A stretch of 58,436 nucleotides of DNA, from NCBI GenBank assembly GCA_017397825.1, contig JAFQHT010000065.1, positions 1 to 58,436 of the forward strand, written 5' to 3'. Positions 1 through 8,417 of the stretch are shown in pieces (positions within the stretch are counted from its first letter, which is position 1; every line of letters begins with the position of its first letter). The stretch is from Bacillota bacterium (GTDB lineage: Bacteria > Bacillota > Clostridia > Peptostreptococcales > Anaerovoracaceae). Made by a program: the position numbers and the translations under genes. The notes below the pieces were generated by a model. It was given only the letters and a program-made list of their open reading frames with translations, was not told the DNA's origin and searched no databases.

Positions 1-236
1 GGTGGTTCGTCACCGCCGCCTGCCGGTGGTTCATCGCCGCCGCCTGCCGGTGGTTCGTCGCCGCCACCTGCTGGTGGTTCGTCACCGCCGCCTGCTGGTG
101 GTTCGTCACCGCCACCTGCCGGTGGTTCGTCACCGCCGCCTGCTGGTGGTTCGTCACCGCCGCCTGCGGGTGGTTCGTCGCCGCCGCCTGCCGGTGGTTC
201 ATCGCCGCCGCCTGCCGGTGGTTCGTCGCCGCTCTG
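1..236 (-). repeat. 24-bp tandem coding repeats (GGGDEPPA octapeptide)
   Basis: Nearly ten 24-bp units start at 1, 25, 49, 73, 97, 121, 145, 169, 193 and 217. They differ mostly at synonymous positions and keep the octapeptide Gly-Gly-Gly-Asp-Glu-Pro-Pro-Ala in the minus-strand gene. The tract touches the window edge, so the full copy number is unknown. Such coding repeats change length easily by slippage or recombination. Confidence 0.95.
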
Positions 237-650
237 AGGCTGATCTGGAATTACACTTCCTCTGAGATTATTGAGTCCCATGTCTGGTTCAGAAAGACTA
301 CCATCTGCATGGCCTTCCTGATGAGAAAGAGTCAGGGACCCTGTCGCTCCTGAAGTAACATTCTGGTAATTTACTGTTATTGAAGACTCCCCATAGAAAT
401 CAAACAGATTTACCATGCTTTCCATGTCTACTGTTAAGTTTGTCCCGCCCCCTGTAACAGAACCTTCAAAACTGCCGTTGTCATAAGAAACAACAATTAC
501 GTCATGATTTGAACCAATACTCTGGTCCAGATGAATTCTCTGCTCTGTCTGACCGTTGCCTGCAAATGCAGTTCCCGGAATGAGCGTGATTGTGAGCATA
601 ATTGCCATTATGAGGATAAATGCTCTTCTTCCTTTAAAGTTCTTAGTCAT
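1..650 (-). CDS. Secreted repeat protein (3' end outside window)
   Basis: The gene starts at the ATG complementary to 648-650, 9 bases after AAGGAGAT, and reads leftwards off the window. The N-terminus is a clear signal peptide: a basic start, a hydrophobic stretch and an AFA cleavage motif near residue 30. About 100 residues follow that look beta-rich and are full of Ser, Thr, Gly and Asn. Then comes a tract of GGGDEPPA octapeptides at the window edge. The Pro/acidic repeats look like a cell-wall-spanning stalk, so a surface adhesin or matrix protein is likely; this is inference, since the C-terminal anchor is not visible. The c-di-GMP-I riboswitch in its leader fits a surface protein controlled by the sessile/motile switch. 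Confidence 0.85.
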   Translation of the reverse strand, partial: MTKNFKGRRAFILIMAIMLTITLIPGTAFAGNGQTEQRIHLDQSIGSNHDVIVVSYDNGSFEGSVTGGGTNLTVDMESMVNLFDFYGESSITVNYQNVTSGATGSLTLSHQEGHADGSLSEPDMGLNNLRGSVIPDQPQSGDEPPAGGGDEPPAGGGDEPPAGGGDEPPAGGGDEPPAGGGDEPPAGGGDEPPAGGGDEPPAGGGDEPPAGGGDEP

Positions 651-714
651 GATTTCGATCTCCTTTTCTGTTTTGTCTGGGAATCGAAATACTGGCTGCT
701 GGGCCGACATGTCC

Positions 715-810
715 TTTTATTTTTGAGTCTTACTTGCTGGTCATTGGAGTTAGTCCCCTGGCTTTGCGTCCCATCCTTTCGGATGGTTTGCCTTTTTCAA
801 ATATTTCAGT
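715..810 (-). promoter_or_regulatory. Cyclic di-GMP-I (GEMM) riboswitch
   Basis: Read on the minus strand, the leader of the secreted repeat gene holds the GEMM-I core: GGCAAACC at 785-792, a CCATCC/GGATGG stem closed by a GAAA loop, then GGACGCAAAGCC at 760-771 and a second arm. These are the ligand-pocket and tetraloop/receptor signatures of class I c-di-GMP riboswitches. It lies between an extended -10 promoter and the start codon. Whether ligand turns the gene on or off cannot be read with certainty. Confidence 0.88.
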
Positions 811-833
811 GGTTTGTTGTTGTTTGTAGCTTG

Positions 834-842
834 ATTATAGCA
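834..842 (-). promoter_or_regulatory. Extended -10 promoter for riboswitch leader
   Basis: The minus strand reads TGCTATAAT, a perfect -10 hexamer with the TGn extension. No good -35 is visible at the right distance, as is common for extended -10 promoters. Transcription would start about 25 bases before the riboswitch. Confidence 0.6.
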
Positions 843-932
843 CTCCGGGTGTTACAGAAACCGTTACATTTTGAAAAATTTCTTTCAAAAATAGAATCTT
901 TTTCAATTTCTGCAAATTCTTCCGGTATCACT

Positions 933-956
933 AAAAAACCCCGCACAAGGCGGGGT
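933..956 (-). terminator. Intrinsic terminator after APC permease
   Basis: CCCCGC (939-944) and GCGGGG (950-955) form a stem around a five-base loop, followed on the minus strand by six T. It ends the permease transcript. Confidence 0.85.
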
Positions 957-983
957 CTGTCAGTTCATTATTTATATATGAAA

Positions 984-2414
984 TTAGTTTTTCTTCTTGC
1001 CAGCAGCAAAACCGATTGCCATTACAACTGCAAATACGATGATGTAGAACAGTACAGGGCATGAGAATGTGCCGTTTGCAGCTGCTGCCTGGTAAGGTCT
1101 GATACCGTGAGCATAGATTGCTGCACATACCATAGCAATACTTGCCAGCAGTCCAAGCGTAGGAATAACAAATCTCTTGACTGGAGGCAGGTCTGTAGCT
1201 TTTCTCATGAAGTTGATGAAAATAGGTATATAGAAACCGTAAACTGTTACAATCGGAAGCTCAGATGAGTCAAAGCTGAATAAACCGAACCACTGGAATG
1301 CACCAAGGTTAGCACCGTAGAAGTACACAAGCCATACTGCACTCATCAGAAGACCGATAACTGCAGAGTTGGATGGCATATTTGTGTGCGGATCGATCTG
1401 ACCGAATACGTCGGATCTAGGACCTTCCTTACGTGCAGCCATAGCGTACATAGCTCTTGTGCTGCCTACCATAAGGCCGTTGAGAGTACCCATACATGAA
1501 ATAGCAATGAACAGGTTAAGTACAAGACCTAACTTGCTTCCGAAAATATTTGTGAAGGCAATAGTTGCACCGTCATTCATGAGGGATTCAACTGAAGCAC
1601 CGCCTGCAACGCCGATGTAGTATGCCACGTATGTGATTACGATGATAACACCACCTACAAGGAGTGCGATAGGGAGGTTTTTCTTTGAGTCTTTGATTTC
1701 TGCGTTGATGGAAGTTGCAATAATCCAGCCTTCATAAGCAAATGCTGTAGCTACAACTGCAGAGAAAAGAGTTCCCTGGCCTACACCTGTGCTCGCATAC
1801 TGGAAGTTTTCAATAAGGAGTCCGCCATCTGATGATAAACCAACAATAATACCTACTACTGCCATGAGGAAGAGAGGAATCATCTTGATTACAGTTGTGG
1901 AAACCTGGAAGTGACCAGCAAGCTTTGGTGATAAAGCATTGAGTGCATAAGCACCGCAAAGAAGGATAAGTGCCAGTGCAATACATTCAGGACCGACAAC
2001 ACAGCCGCCCTGATCAGCAGGGACAATCAGCTGTACATTCGGGAATGCAGATGTGATAAATACCATTGTATATCTTGCGGATACCCATGCAAGCACACCT
2101 GTCATTGAAGGGAAGTAAATGAAAGTTGAGAACCATGCAAGTGCGTAGCCGTACTTAGGACCAACTGTAGCTTCACCGTAGTCAACCAGACCGTTTACCT
2201 TTTCATATTTTGTAGCAAGGACTGCAAATGCTGTGATACAGCAGAGCATAATCACACCACCGATAATCCACGCCCATACACCGATAACCATATTACCGGA
2301 AGTTGTCTGTAAAATACTCTGTGCTTTGAAGAACACACCGGAACCGATTACGATACCTACAACCATGCAGATAGCGGTAAACAGTCCGTATTTTTTCTGA
2401 AGACCATTTTCCAT
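984..2414 (-). CDS. APC-family amino acid permease
   Basis: The 476-residue protein consists mainly of hydrophobic helices, about 12 as expected for the amino acid-polyamine-organocation superfamily. The first helix carries the family hallmark GIVIGSGVFF near residues 20-29, the glycine-rich break where substrate binds. It should import or exchange an amino acid across the cytoplasmic membrane; the exact substrate is not readable. It stands alone with its own terminator at 933-956. The neighbouring ureohydrolase and dimethylarginine hydrolase suggest amino acid and guanidino compounds are important to this host, but nothing ties this permease directly to arginine. Confidence 0.88.
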   Translation of the reverse strand: MENGLQKKYGLFTAICMVVGIVIGSGVFFKAQSILQTTSGNMVIGVWAWIIGGVIMLCCITAFAVLATKYEKVNGLVDYGEATVGPKYGYALAWFSTFIYFPSMTGVLAWVSARYTMVFITSAFPNVQLIVPADQGGCVVGPECIALALILLCGAYALNALSPKLAGHFQVSTTVIKMIPLFLMAVVGIIVGLSSDGGLLIENFQYASTGVGQGTLFSAVVATAFAYEGWIIATSINAEIKDSKKNLPIALLVGGVIIVITYVAYYIGVAGGASVESLMNDGATIAFTNIFGSKLGLVLNLFIAISCMGTLNGLMVGSTRAMYAMAARKEGPRSDVFGQIDPHTNMPSNSAVIGLLMSAVWLVYFYGANLGAFQWFGLFSFDSSELPIVTVYGFYIPIFINFMRKATDLPPVKRFVIPTLGLLASIAMVCAAIYAHGIRPYQAAAANGTFSCPVLFYIIVFAVVMAIGFAAGKKKN

Positions 2415-2507
2415 TTTTTATTTCTCCTAACATAAATTTTCGATATATTATATTACCACAAAACATATATAAAAAACAAGCACGGTTTTAGCATGCTTGT
2501 AATTTTT

Positions 2508-3371
2508 TTACGTATTTTGTAGTTGTTTGCTGTTTTTTTCGTCCCAGATATTATAAAAAACCACCGCTCCCAATACTATGATGCCTCCTGCCAGTGCAAA
2601 CAGACCCGGAATCTCACCATAAAACAGTGCAACCCACACAGGATTAAGCAGCGGTTCAATCATACCCAGAAGCGAACATGAAAGCGGACTTATCATTGAA
2701 GATGCTTTGCCGTAAAAAATATACGGAATTCCCAGCTGCACTATGCCAAGAAGCAGGATACATGCAATTTCAATTCCTGTCACTGACACACCGGATGTAA
2801 TCAATCCGGTCGGTATACCTATTACCGCTGTCAGTATATGAGCCAGCAATATTCCCGTCATTTTTTCAGACATATCATGGATGCTGCCATTGAAAATGAA
2901 CATTCCGCCCATAAACAGACCTGAAATAATAGCAATGCAATTGCCCGCCATGCTTCCCAGATCAAGTTCATCCATGAAGAAGAGCATAATACCGGCGAAA
3001 GTAACTGCAACCACACCAATCTCCATTTTTTTCAGCTTCTGCTTAAGAAAAACAGCTGTAATTACCAGCACAAAGGCAGGTGCTATATATTGAAGGACTA
3101 TGGCATTGGCCGCTGTTGTCATTTTGTTTGCGATTACAAAGCAGGTTACACAGCCGCACAGGCACACCCCTGCTGAAACAGATGATTTTGTAATCTTTAT
3201 TTTATATCTGCTGGCCATCATGTACAGCAGCACAACCGTACCGGAAATAAAACTTCTGGTCCCCGCAATAAGGAACGGGCTTTCATCTATGTATTTCATA
3301 AGAATTCCACCGATACTCCACATTACAGCACAGAGAGCCATCAGCAGTTCGCCTTGTCTTTTAGTACTCAT
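2508..3371 (-). CDS. EamA/DMT-family transporter
   Basis: A 287-residue integral membrane protein with ten predicted helices arranged as two similar halves of about 140 residues, the drug/metabolite transporter pattern. The start MSTKRQGELLMALCAVMWSIGG and the second-half motif with PLLNPVW before the last helices are typical of EamA exporters. Members export amino acids, metabolites or drugs; the substrate here is unknown. The gene is single, facing away from the aldo/keto reductase gene. Confidence 0.85.
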   Translation of the reverse strand: MSTKRQGELLMALCAVMWSIGGILMKYIDESPFLIAGTRSFISGTVVLLYMMASRYKIKITKSSVSAGVCLCGCVTCFVIANKMTTAANAIVLQYIAPAFVLVITAVFLKQKLKKMEIGVVAVTFAGIMLFFMDELDLGSMAGNCIAIISGLFMGGMFIFNGSIHDMSEKMTGILLAHILTAVIGIPTGLITSGVSVTGIEIACILLLGIVQLGIPYIFYGKASSMISPLSCSLLGMIEPLLNPVWVALFYGEIPGLFALAGGIIVLGAVVFYNIWDEKNSKQLQNT

Positions 3372-3420
3372 ATTCTGTTCACATACTCCTCTTTAATTAT
3401 CTGCACAACATTTTAAACTA

Positions 3421-3449
3421 TTTACTTCAAAACTTCAATATTGTATAAT
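3421..3449 (+). promoter_or_regulatory. Promoter of the aldo/keto reductase-ureohydrolase operon
   Basis: TTTACT at 3421-3426 and TATAAT at 3444-3449 are 17 bases apart. The start codon lies 45 bases downstream with GGGAGGAG just before it. Confidence 0.6.
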
Positions 3450-3493
3450 TGAACCAAATGTAAATTTTAACTCTATCAAGGGAGGAGTATTCT

Positions 3494-4642
3494 ATGAAAT
3501 ACACAGATTTCAGCGATAAAAAAATATCACGTCTCGGTTTCGGAACTATGAGACTTCCTATGGACGCACAAGGCGAAATAGATTATGAAGAAGGCAAAAA
3601 AATGGTAGACTATGCTCTGGAGCATGGCATCACATATTTCGATACAGCTTATAAATATCATGCCGGTGAAGCAGAATATTTCTGCCGTGAAGTCCTGGTA
3701 AAACGTCATCCACGTGAAAGTTTCTTTCTGGCGGACAAGCTTCCTACATGGCTCTGCAAAACACCTGAAGCTGTAGCCGAAAAATTCCAGGAACAACTGG
3801 ACAAGTGCGGTGTTGAATATTTTGACTTCTATCTTCTGCACAACGTAGCTGAAGGCAGCTGGCAGAATATTCTTGATCAGCAGATGATTGAATATCTTCT
3901 TACAGAAAAGGAAGCAGGCCGCATCGGACACCTCGGACTGTCTGTTCACTGCGAACCGCCACTTCTCCGCGAAGTTCTGGAAAAATACGGACACGCACTG
4001 GAATTTGTTCAGATTCAGCTCAACTACATGGACTGGGATTATATTGATGCCAAAGAGCTTTACTATATCTGCCGCGAATTCAACAAACCAATCATCATCA
4101 TGGAACCTGTACGCGGCGGTATGCTGGCAAACCCTATGAGCGAAAAGGCTCGTAGTATTCTTGATGAAGCCGGTAAGGAAGAAGGTTTCTCATACGCTGA
4201 CTATGCACTGGGTTATGTGGATCAGCTTGAAGGAATTGCATGGACTCTTTCCGGTATGTCCAATCTGGAACAGATGAAGCAGAATATTGCTTTCTTTGAT
4301 GGTGAAGGACTTAAAGAAAAGCATCTTGAAGCAGTTGCAGAAGCAGCCAAAGTACTTCAGTCAGACATTCTGGTTCCTTGCACAAGCTGCAATTACTGCT
4401 TTGAATGTCCGTCTGAAATCAAGATTTCAAAGATTTTCACCGGATATAACGAAGCCGCAGCCAAAGGATTCCACTGGATCTGGGGTTCCCTTTCCAAAAC
4501 ATATCAGAAACTCGGCCCTAATGCAAATGACTGTATTGAGTGCGGAAACTGCGAAAGCCACTGTCCTCAGAACATCAGAATTATCGATATGCTTAAGAAA
4601 ATTGATTTAAAGTATAAAGAACTTGAAGAAAAAGGAGAGTAA
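3494..4642 (+). CDS. Aldo/keto reductase with C-terminal ferredoxin domain
   Basis: This 382-residue protein has an NAD(P)H-dependent aldo/keto reductase barrel (residues 1-280) with the catalytic Asp and Tyr in FDTAYKYH, the Lys in ADKLP and the His in LLHNV. Two cysteine sets follow: CTSCNYCFEC near residue 297 and CIECGNCESHCP near 347, each able to hold a 4Fe-4S cluster. This fused subfamily is common in anaerobic Clostridia and may couple reduction to ferredoxin; the physiological substrate is not known. It is three bases upstream of the ureohydrolase, so the two are co-transcribed. Confidence 0.9.
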   Translation: MKYTDFSDKKISRLGFGTMRLPMDAQGEIDYEEGKKMVDYALEHGITYFDTAYKYHAGEAEYFCREVLVKRHPRESFFLADKLPTWLCKTPEAVAEKFQEQLDKCGVEYFDFYLLHNVAEGSWQNILDQQMIEYLLTEKEAGRIGHLGLSVHCEPPLLREVLEKYGHALEFVQIQLNYMDWDYIDAKELYYICREFNKPIIIMEPVRGGMLANPMSEKARSILDEAGKEEGFSYADYALGYVDQLEGIAWTLSGMSNLEQMKQNIAFFDGEGLKEKHLEAVAEAAKVLQSDILVPCTSCNYCFECPSEIKISKIFTGYNEAAAKGFHWIWGSLSKTYQKLGPNANDCIECGNCESHCPQNIRIIDMLKKIDLKYKELEEKGE

Positions 4643-4645
4643 ATT

Positions 4646-5578
4646 ATGCGTATAACAACTGAACATTCAAAAAGCCCTGAAACATGGTGCGGTCTTAACC
4701 GCCCGGAAATGGCTGAGAAAGATGCTGATGCAGTAATTTTCGGTATTCCTTTTGATGGCGGCGTGAGCTACAGAGGCGGTGCTGCCCAGGCTCCTGACCT
4801 GCTCCGTGCCAATACTAAATCTTCCACACCTTGTACCGAACGACTGGATTTTTTCAGTGATTTCAACGTTGTTGATGCCGGTAACTTCAAGGATGAAGAC
4901 CGTGAAAAAATGTTTGCTGAAGTGCAGGAATATGTGGCAGGCCTTGTAAGAGATGGTATCAAGTTTACTATGGTGGGCGGCGACCACTCCGTTACAATTC
5001 CTGTTGAAAGAGGTATCAACGATGCTGTTGATGAAGATTTCGGTATCATCCACGTAGATGCTCACATGGACCTCTGCGACTGTCTGGAAGGTGACTATCT
5101 TTCCCACGGCAATACTGAAAAAAGAGCCCTGGAACTCGAACACGTCTCCGGTTTTGAAAACCTCTATTTCATCGGCATCCGTTCCATCGAACCTGATGAA
5201 TTCCAGCTTCACAAGGAGAACAACATTCAGGTAAAAACAGCTTATGACTGCTACAAAGAAGGTATCGAAGCAATTGCTGATGACTGTATCGCAAAGATGA
5301 AAAAGTTCAGCAAAGTTTACCTGACATTTGACATCGACGCTCTTGACCCTGCATATGCAGCAGGTACAGGTACTCCTCAGTTCGGCGGTCTTACATCCAG
5401 AATGGCGCTTACACTCATGGAAAAACTTTTCACAAATCTTAATATCATAGGTTTTGATATTGTGGAAATCGCACCTCCTCTGGATCCTTCACTGGCTTCC
5501 ATGTACGCAGGCCGTAAGCTCATCACTGAAGGCTGGGGTTACTGGGCTGCACAGATCGGCAAGCTTGAAACAAGATAA
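4646..5578 (+). CDS. speB: Agmatinase-type ureohydrolase
   Basis: A 310-residue member of the arginase/agmatinase family. All Mn2+ ligands are present: His114 in GGDHS, Asp138, His140 and Asp142 in DAHMD, and Asp229/Asp231 in FDIDALDPA. The family releases urea from agmatine, arginine or another guanidino compound; agmatine to putrescine is the most likely assignment by length and motif spacing, but guanidinobutyrate or a similar substrate cannot be excluded. It is translated from GGAGAG inside the end of the preceding reductase gene and ends at a bidirectional terminator. Confidence 0.85.
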   Translation: MRITTEHSKSPETWCGLNRPEMAEKDADAVIFGIPFDGGVSYRGGAAQAPDLLRANTKSSTPCTERLDFFSDFNVVDAGNFKDEDREKMFAEVQEYVAGLVRDGIKFTMVGGDHSVTIPVERGINDAVDEDFGIIHVDAHMDLCDCLEGDYLSHGNTEKRALELEHVSGFENLYFIGIRSIEPDEFQLHKENNIQVKTAYDCYKEGIEAIADDCIAKMKKFSKVYLTFDIDALDPAYAAGTGTPQFGGLTSRMALTLMEKLFTNLNIIGFDIVEIAPPLDPSLASMYAGRKLITEGWGYWAAQIGKLETR

Positions 5579-5615
5579 CCTGAATAACTGAAAACTAAAA
5601 TATAAACGCAGACAT

Positions 5616-5652
5616 AAAAAGTGCCTGGGCTACCAAAGCCCAAGCACTTTTT
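5616..5652. terminator. Bidirectional terminator between convergent genes
   Basis: AAAAAGTGC, TGGGCT, a short loop, AGCCCA and GCACTTTTT form a long stem with A and T runs on the two sides. It serves both the ureohydrolase operon and the convergent YeiH-type gene, whose last codons lie in it. Confidence 0.85.
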
Positions 5653-6685
5653 GCATTATCAGTGAAACTATGCCTATCATTACCCAGCAGCAGAAGCCCA
5701 GACCAATTGGCTTGGCTCCTGATTTTATCAGCTTCACAATGTCAGTATTCATACCGATGGCGCTCATTGCCATCACAATGAAGAATTTGCTGACTTTCTT
5801 AAGTAAACTGAATATTGCTGCCGCAGTTTCCAGCGCCGCTCCTGTCAGCACCTGATTTACAATGGTTGTAACGGCAGATGCTGCCACAAAGTATATTATA
5901 AATGTTGGTACCATTTTAATAATGGAAAGCTTTTTCTCTTCAGTATTGGTTCTGCGTGCCTGTATAATTGAGAGGCACACAGTAATTGGAATTATTGCCA
6001 GAGTTCTTGTAAGTTTTACAATTGTGGCATATTCAAGCACTGCACCGTCTGTTCCGTGGAGCGTGTCCCATACAGCGGCTGCAGCAGTAACAGAGGACGT
6101 ATCGTTAACAGCCGTTCCGGCAAACAATCCGAAGCCCATATCACTGAGACCTATAATATCTCCCAGGGTAGGATAAATAAGGGCTGCTGCCACATTGAAA
6201 AGGAACACAACAGATACTGACTGTGCAATTTCTTCATCGCTGGCGCCTATTACGGGAGCCGTGGCCGCAATGGCAGAGCCGCCGCATATGGAAGAACCCA
6301 CGCCGATAAGGGTTGCTGTTTTTTCAGGGACCTTAAACAATTTAAATATGATGTATGCCGTAATCAGTGACGTTGCAATGGTTGAGATGATAATAGGAAG
6401 AGATGTGACTCCTACTTTTCCTACTGTGGCCAGGTTGAGTCCGAAACCCAGGAGAATTACCGCCCACTGAAGAACTTTTTTTGATGTAAAGGCTATACCC
6501 GGCTTCACCGATTCTTTGCTGCCTGGTTTAAACACAGAGCCTATAATAATGCCTATAATAATTCCCAGAACAGGGGCTCCTATTATTTCAAGAGCAGGTA
6601 AAAAGTTTACAAGTCCGGTTGCTGCTGCGGCAATTAAAAGACACAGTGCGACGCCCGGCATCAGATTTTTTATTTTATTCATCAC
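5630..6685 (-). CDS. YeiH/UPF0324-family membrane protein (putative anion exporter)
   Basis: A 351-residue protein of about ten transmembrane helices with the family's glycine-rich signatures: VILLGFGLNLATVG in the first half, GVGSSICGGSAIAATAPVI in the middle and FIVMAMSAIGMNTD near the end. The family was named putative sulfate exporter from distant examples, but the transported ion is not established. The stop codon lies in the terminator shared with the ureohydrolase gene, and the start faces the CAP-protein gene divergently. Confidence 0.85.
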   Translation of the reverse strand: MMNKIKNLMPGVALCLLIAAAATGLVNFLPALEIIGAPVLGIIIGIIIGSVFKPGSKESVKPGIAFTSKKVLQWAVILLGFGLNLATVGKVGVTSLPIIISTIATSLITAYIIFKLFKVPEKTATLIGVGSSICGGSAIAATAPVIGASDEEIAQSVSVVFLFNVAAALIYPTLGDIIGLSDMGFGLFAGTAVNDTSSVTAAAAVWDTLHGTDGAVLEYATIVKLTRTLAIIPITVCLSIIQARRTNTEEKKLSIIKMVPTFIIYFVAASAVTTIVNQVLTGAALETAAAIFSLLKKVSKFFIVMAMSAIGMNTDIVKLIKSGAKPIGLGFCCWVMIGIVSLIMQKVLGLW

Positions 6686-6779
6686 AATACCTTTCTTTTA
6701 ACGGTGACAAAACCACCTTAATATGGTAAAATATATATTCAGAAATTTCTTTTGGATTTGAGGAAGGAGACCCTTCAGA

Positions 6780-8363
6780 ATGAAAGCAGTTTTAAGAAAA
6801 ACCATAGTGCCTTTTGCAGCAGCACTTGTCATTTGCTGCGGTCTCTGCGCAGTTGATGCGGATGCTGCCATAAGCAATGTGGAGCAGCGCACTCAGGAAC
6901 AGATTGTTCTATATGCACAGGACCACCCTACCAACCTGGCTCGCTATGAAGAATCAGGCAAATCACTTTACGGCTATAAGATAACTTATGACGAAGAACC
7001 TTTGCTTGAGTCTCCTTACGAAGCAGGTGCTCTTTCTGACGCAGAGCTTGTCTGCGCCCTCAATACAGTTAAAACCATCAGGTATATTGCAGGAATTTCT
7101 GATGAAGTATACCTTTCTGATAACTATAATAGTTTAACACAAGCTTCTTCTATCGTCAATTATGCAAACGGCAAACTCAGTCATACTCCTGGTATGCCTG
7201 CCGGCATGGATTATTCCCTGGCCTCCGAAGGAATTACAGGTGCAAAGAACTCCAATATCGCATGGACTTCATGGAAAAACAACAGCCTGAAGTGGACTAT
7301 TATCCACGGCTGGATGGATGACAGCGATGAAGGGAATCTTCCGGTTCTCGGCCACCGCCGCTGGATTCTCAACCCTTCTCTCGGCATGACCGGCTTTGGG
7401 TCTGTCACCGGAGAATCCGGAACATATAATGCCATGTATATAATGGACAAGTCCAATCCTGATGATTCGTACACAGGCGTTGCATGGCCTGCTGCCAACA
7501 CTCCTGTATCATATTTTGCATCAACCTCACCATGGAGCTTCAGTGTCGGCGAAGAAGTTGCTGATACTGATGTGGTGGTTTCCCTTCTGAGAGCCCGAGA
7601 CAGCAAAATCTGGACTTTCAGCAAGTACTATTCTGATGGTGAATTTTATGTGGACAACCAGAATTACGGCCAGAAAGGCTGTATAATTTTCAGGCCCGAA
7701 GATATAGGCGGATATGAACCCGGCGACCACTTCTATGTTGTTATATATATAGGTGATGAAGAGTATAGCTACGAAGTAAACTTCTTTAACCTTGACGGGT
7801 ATTTTGCACCGGCTGTCCCTGACAAGCCAACCGTTTCTCTCAATGATATGAACAAACCTGCCATTGAGTGGAAACCTGTGAAAAATGCTGACAAATACAC
7901 GCTTTACCGCAAATCCAGAGGCGGGTCATGGACAATTCTTGCTGATGACCTGGATGACTGCTATTATGATGATGCCAGTGCCGGCAAAGGTATCCGTTAC
8001 TACTACAGAGTAACCGCAAGCAATATTGTCAGCGGAACAAACTATGAAAGTGATTTTTCAGCAAGTACTTACCGCACTGTGCCTCTTGACAAACCTTCAA
8101 TCACTTCGCTGAAAGCTACAGCAAAGAAAACCAATTATGTCAAATGGTCTTCAGTAAGCAAGGCTACCGGCTACGAAGTTTACCGCCGCCCTGCAGGCAG
8201 CACTAAGTGGACTAAAATGAAAACTACTTCAAACAAGTACTATAAAAACACTTCTGCAAAATCGGGCGTTAAATATCAGTACCGCGTGCGGGCTTACAGA
8301 ACATATAACGGTTACAAAGTTTACAGTTCATATTCGTCATATAAATCGGTGAAAACTAAATAA
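6780..8363 (+). CDS. Secreted CAP-domain protein with fibronectin type III repeats
   Basis: The 527-residue protein opens with a signal peptide ending near AVDADA at residue 29. Residues 60-250 match a CAP/SCP-like domain: LNTVKTIRYIAG, LSHTPG and GHRRWILNPSLG motifs occur in the family order. Residues 345-435 and 438-527 are two fibronectin type III modules, each with the Trp and Tyr pattern (EWKPVKNADKYTLYR, KWSSVSKATGYEVYR). It should be exported and probably acts at the cell surface; CAP proteins of Clostridia have no settled activity. The start follows GAAGGAGA. A terminator lies just downstream at 8374. Confidence 0.88.
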   Translation: MKAVLRKTIVPFAAALVICCGLCAVDADAAISNVEQRTQEQIVLYAQDHPTNLARYEESGKSLYGYKITYDEEPLLESPYEAGALSDAELVCALNTVKTIRYIAGISDEVYLSDNYNSLTQASSIVNYANGKLSHTPGMPAGMDYSLASEGITGAKNSNIAWTSWKNNSLKWTIIHGWMDDSDEGNLPVLGHRRWILNPSLGMTGFGSVTGESGTYNAMYIMDKSNPDDSYTGVAWPAANTPVSYFASTSPWSFSVGEEVADTDVVVSLLRARDSKIWTFSKYYSDGEFYVDNQNYGQKGCIIFRPEDIGGYEPGDHFYVVIYIGDEEYSYEVNFFNLDGYFAPAVPDKPTVSLNDMNKPAIEWKPVKNADKYTLYRKSRGGSWTILADDLDDCYYDDASAGKGIRYYYRVTASNIVSGTNYESDFSASTYRTVPLDKPSITSLKATAKKTNYVKWSSVSKATGYEVYRRPAGSTKWTKMKTTSNKYYKNTSAKSGVKYQYRVRAYRTYNGYKVYSSYSSYKSVKTK

Positions 8364-8373
8364 CTGCACATCA

Positions 8374-8403
8374 AAAGGCATTCCCGGAATCAGGAATGCC
8401 TTT
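8374..8403. terminator. Bidirectional terminator
   Basis: AAAAGGCATTCC and GGAATGCCTTT pair around eight bases. It separates the convergent CAP-protein and ABC-exporter genes. Confidence 0.85.
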
Positions 8404-8417
8404 CTGTTTACTTTGCT

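Noticed and set aside
1..236. CRISPR-like direct repeats
   Set aside because: Units are contiguous 24-mers with no spacers and keep a coding frame.
2..265. 87-residue Arg/Val-rich plus-strand frame
   Set aside because: It is the antisense of the GGGDEPPA repeats; the minus strand has a signal peptide, ribosome site and riboswitch.
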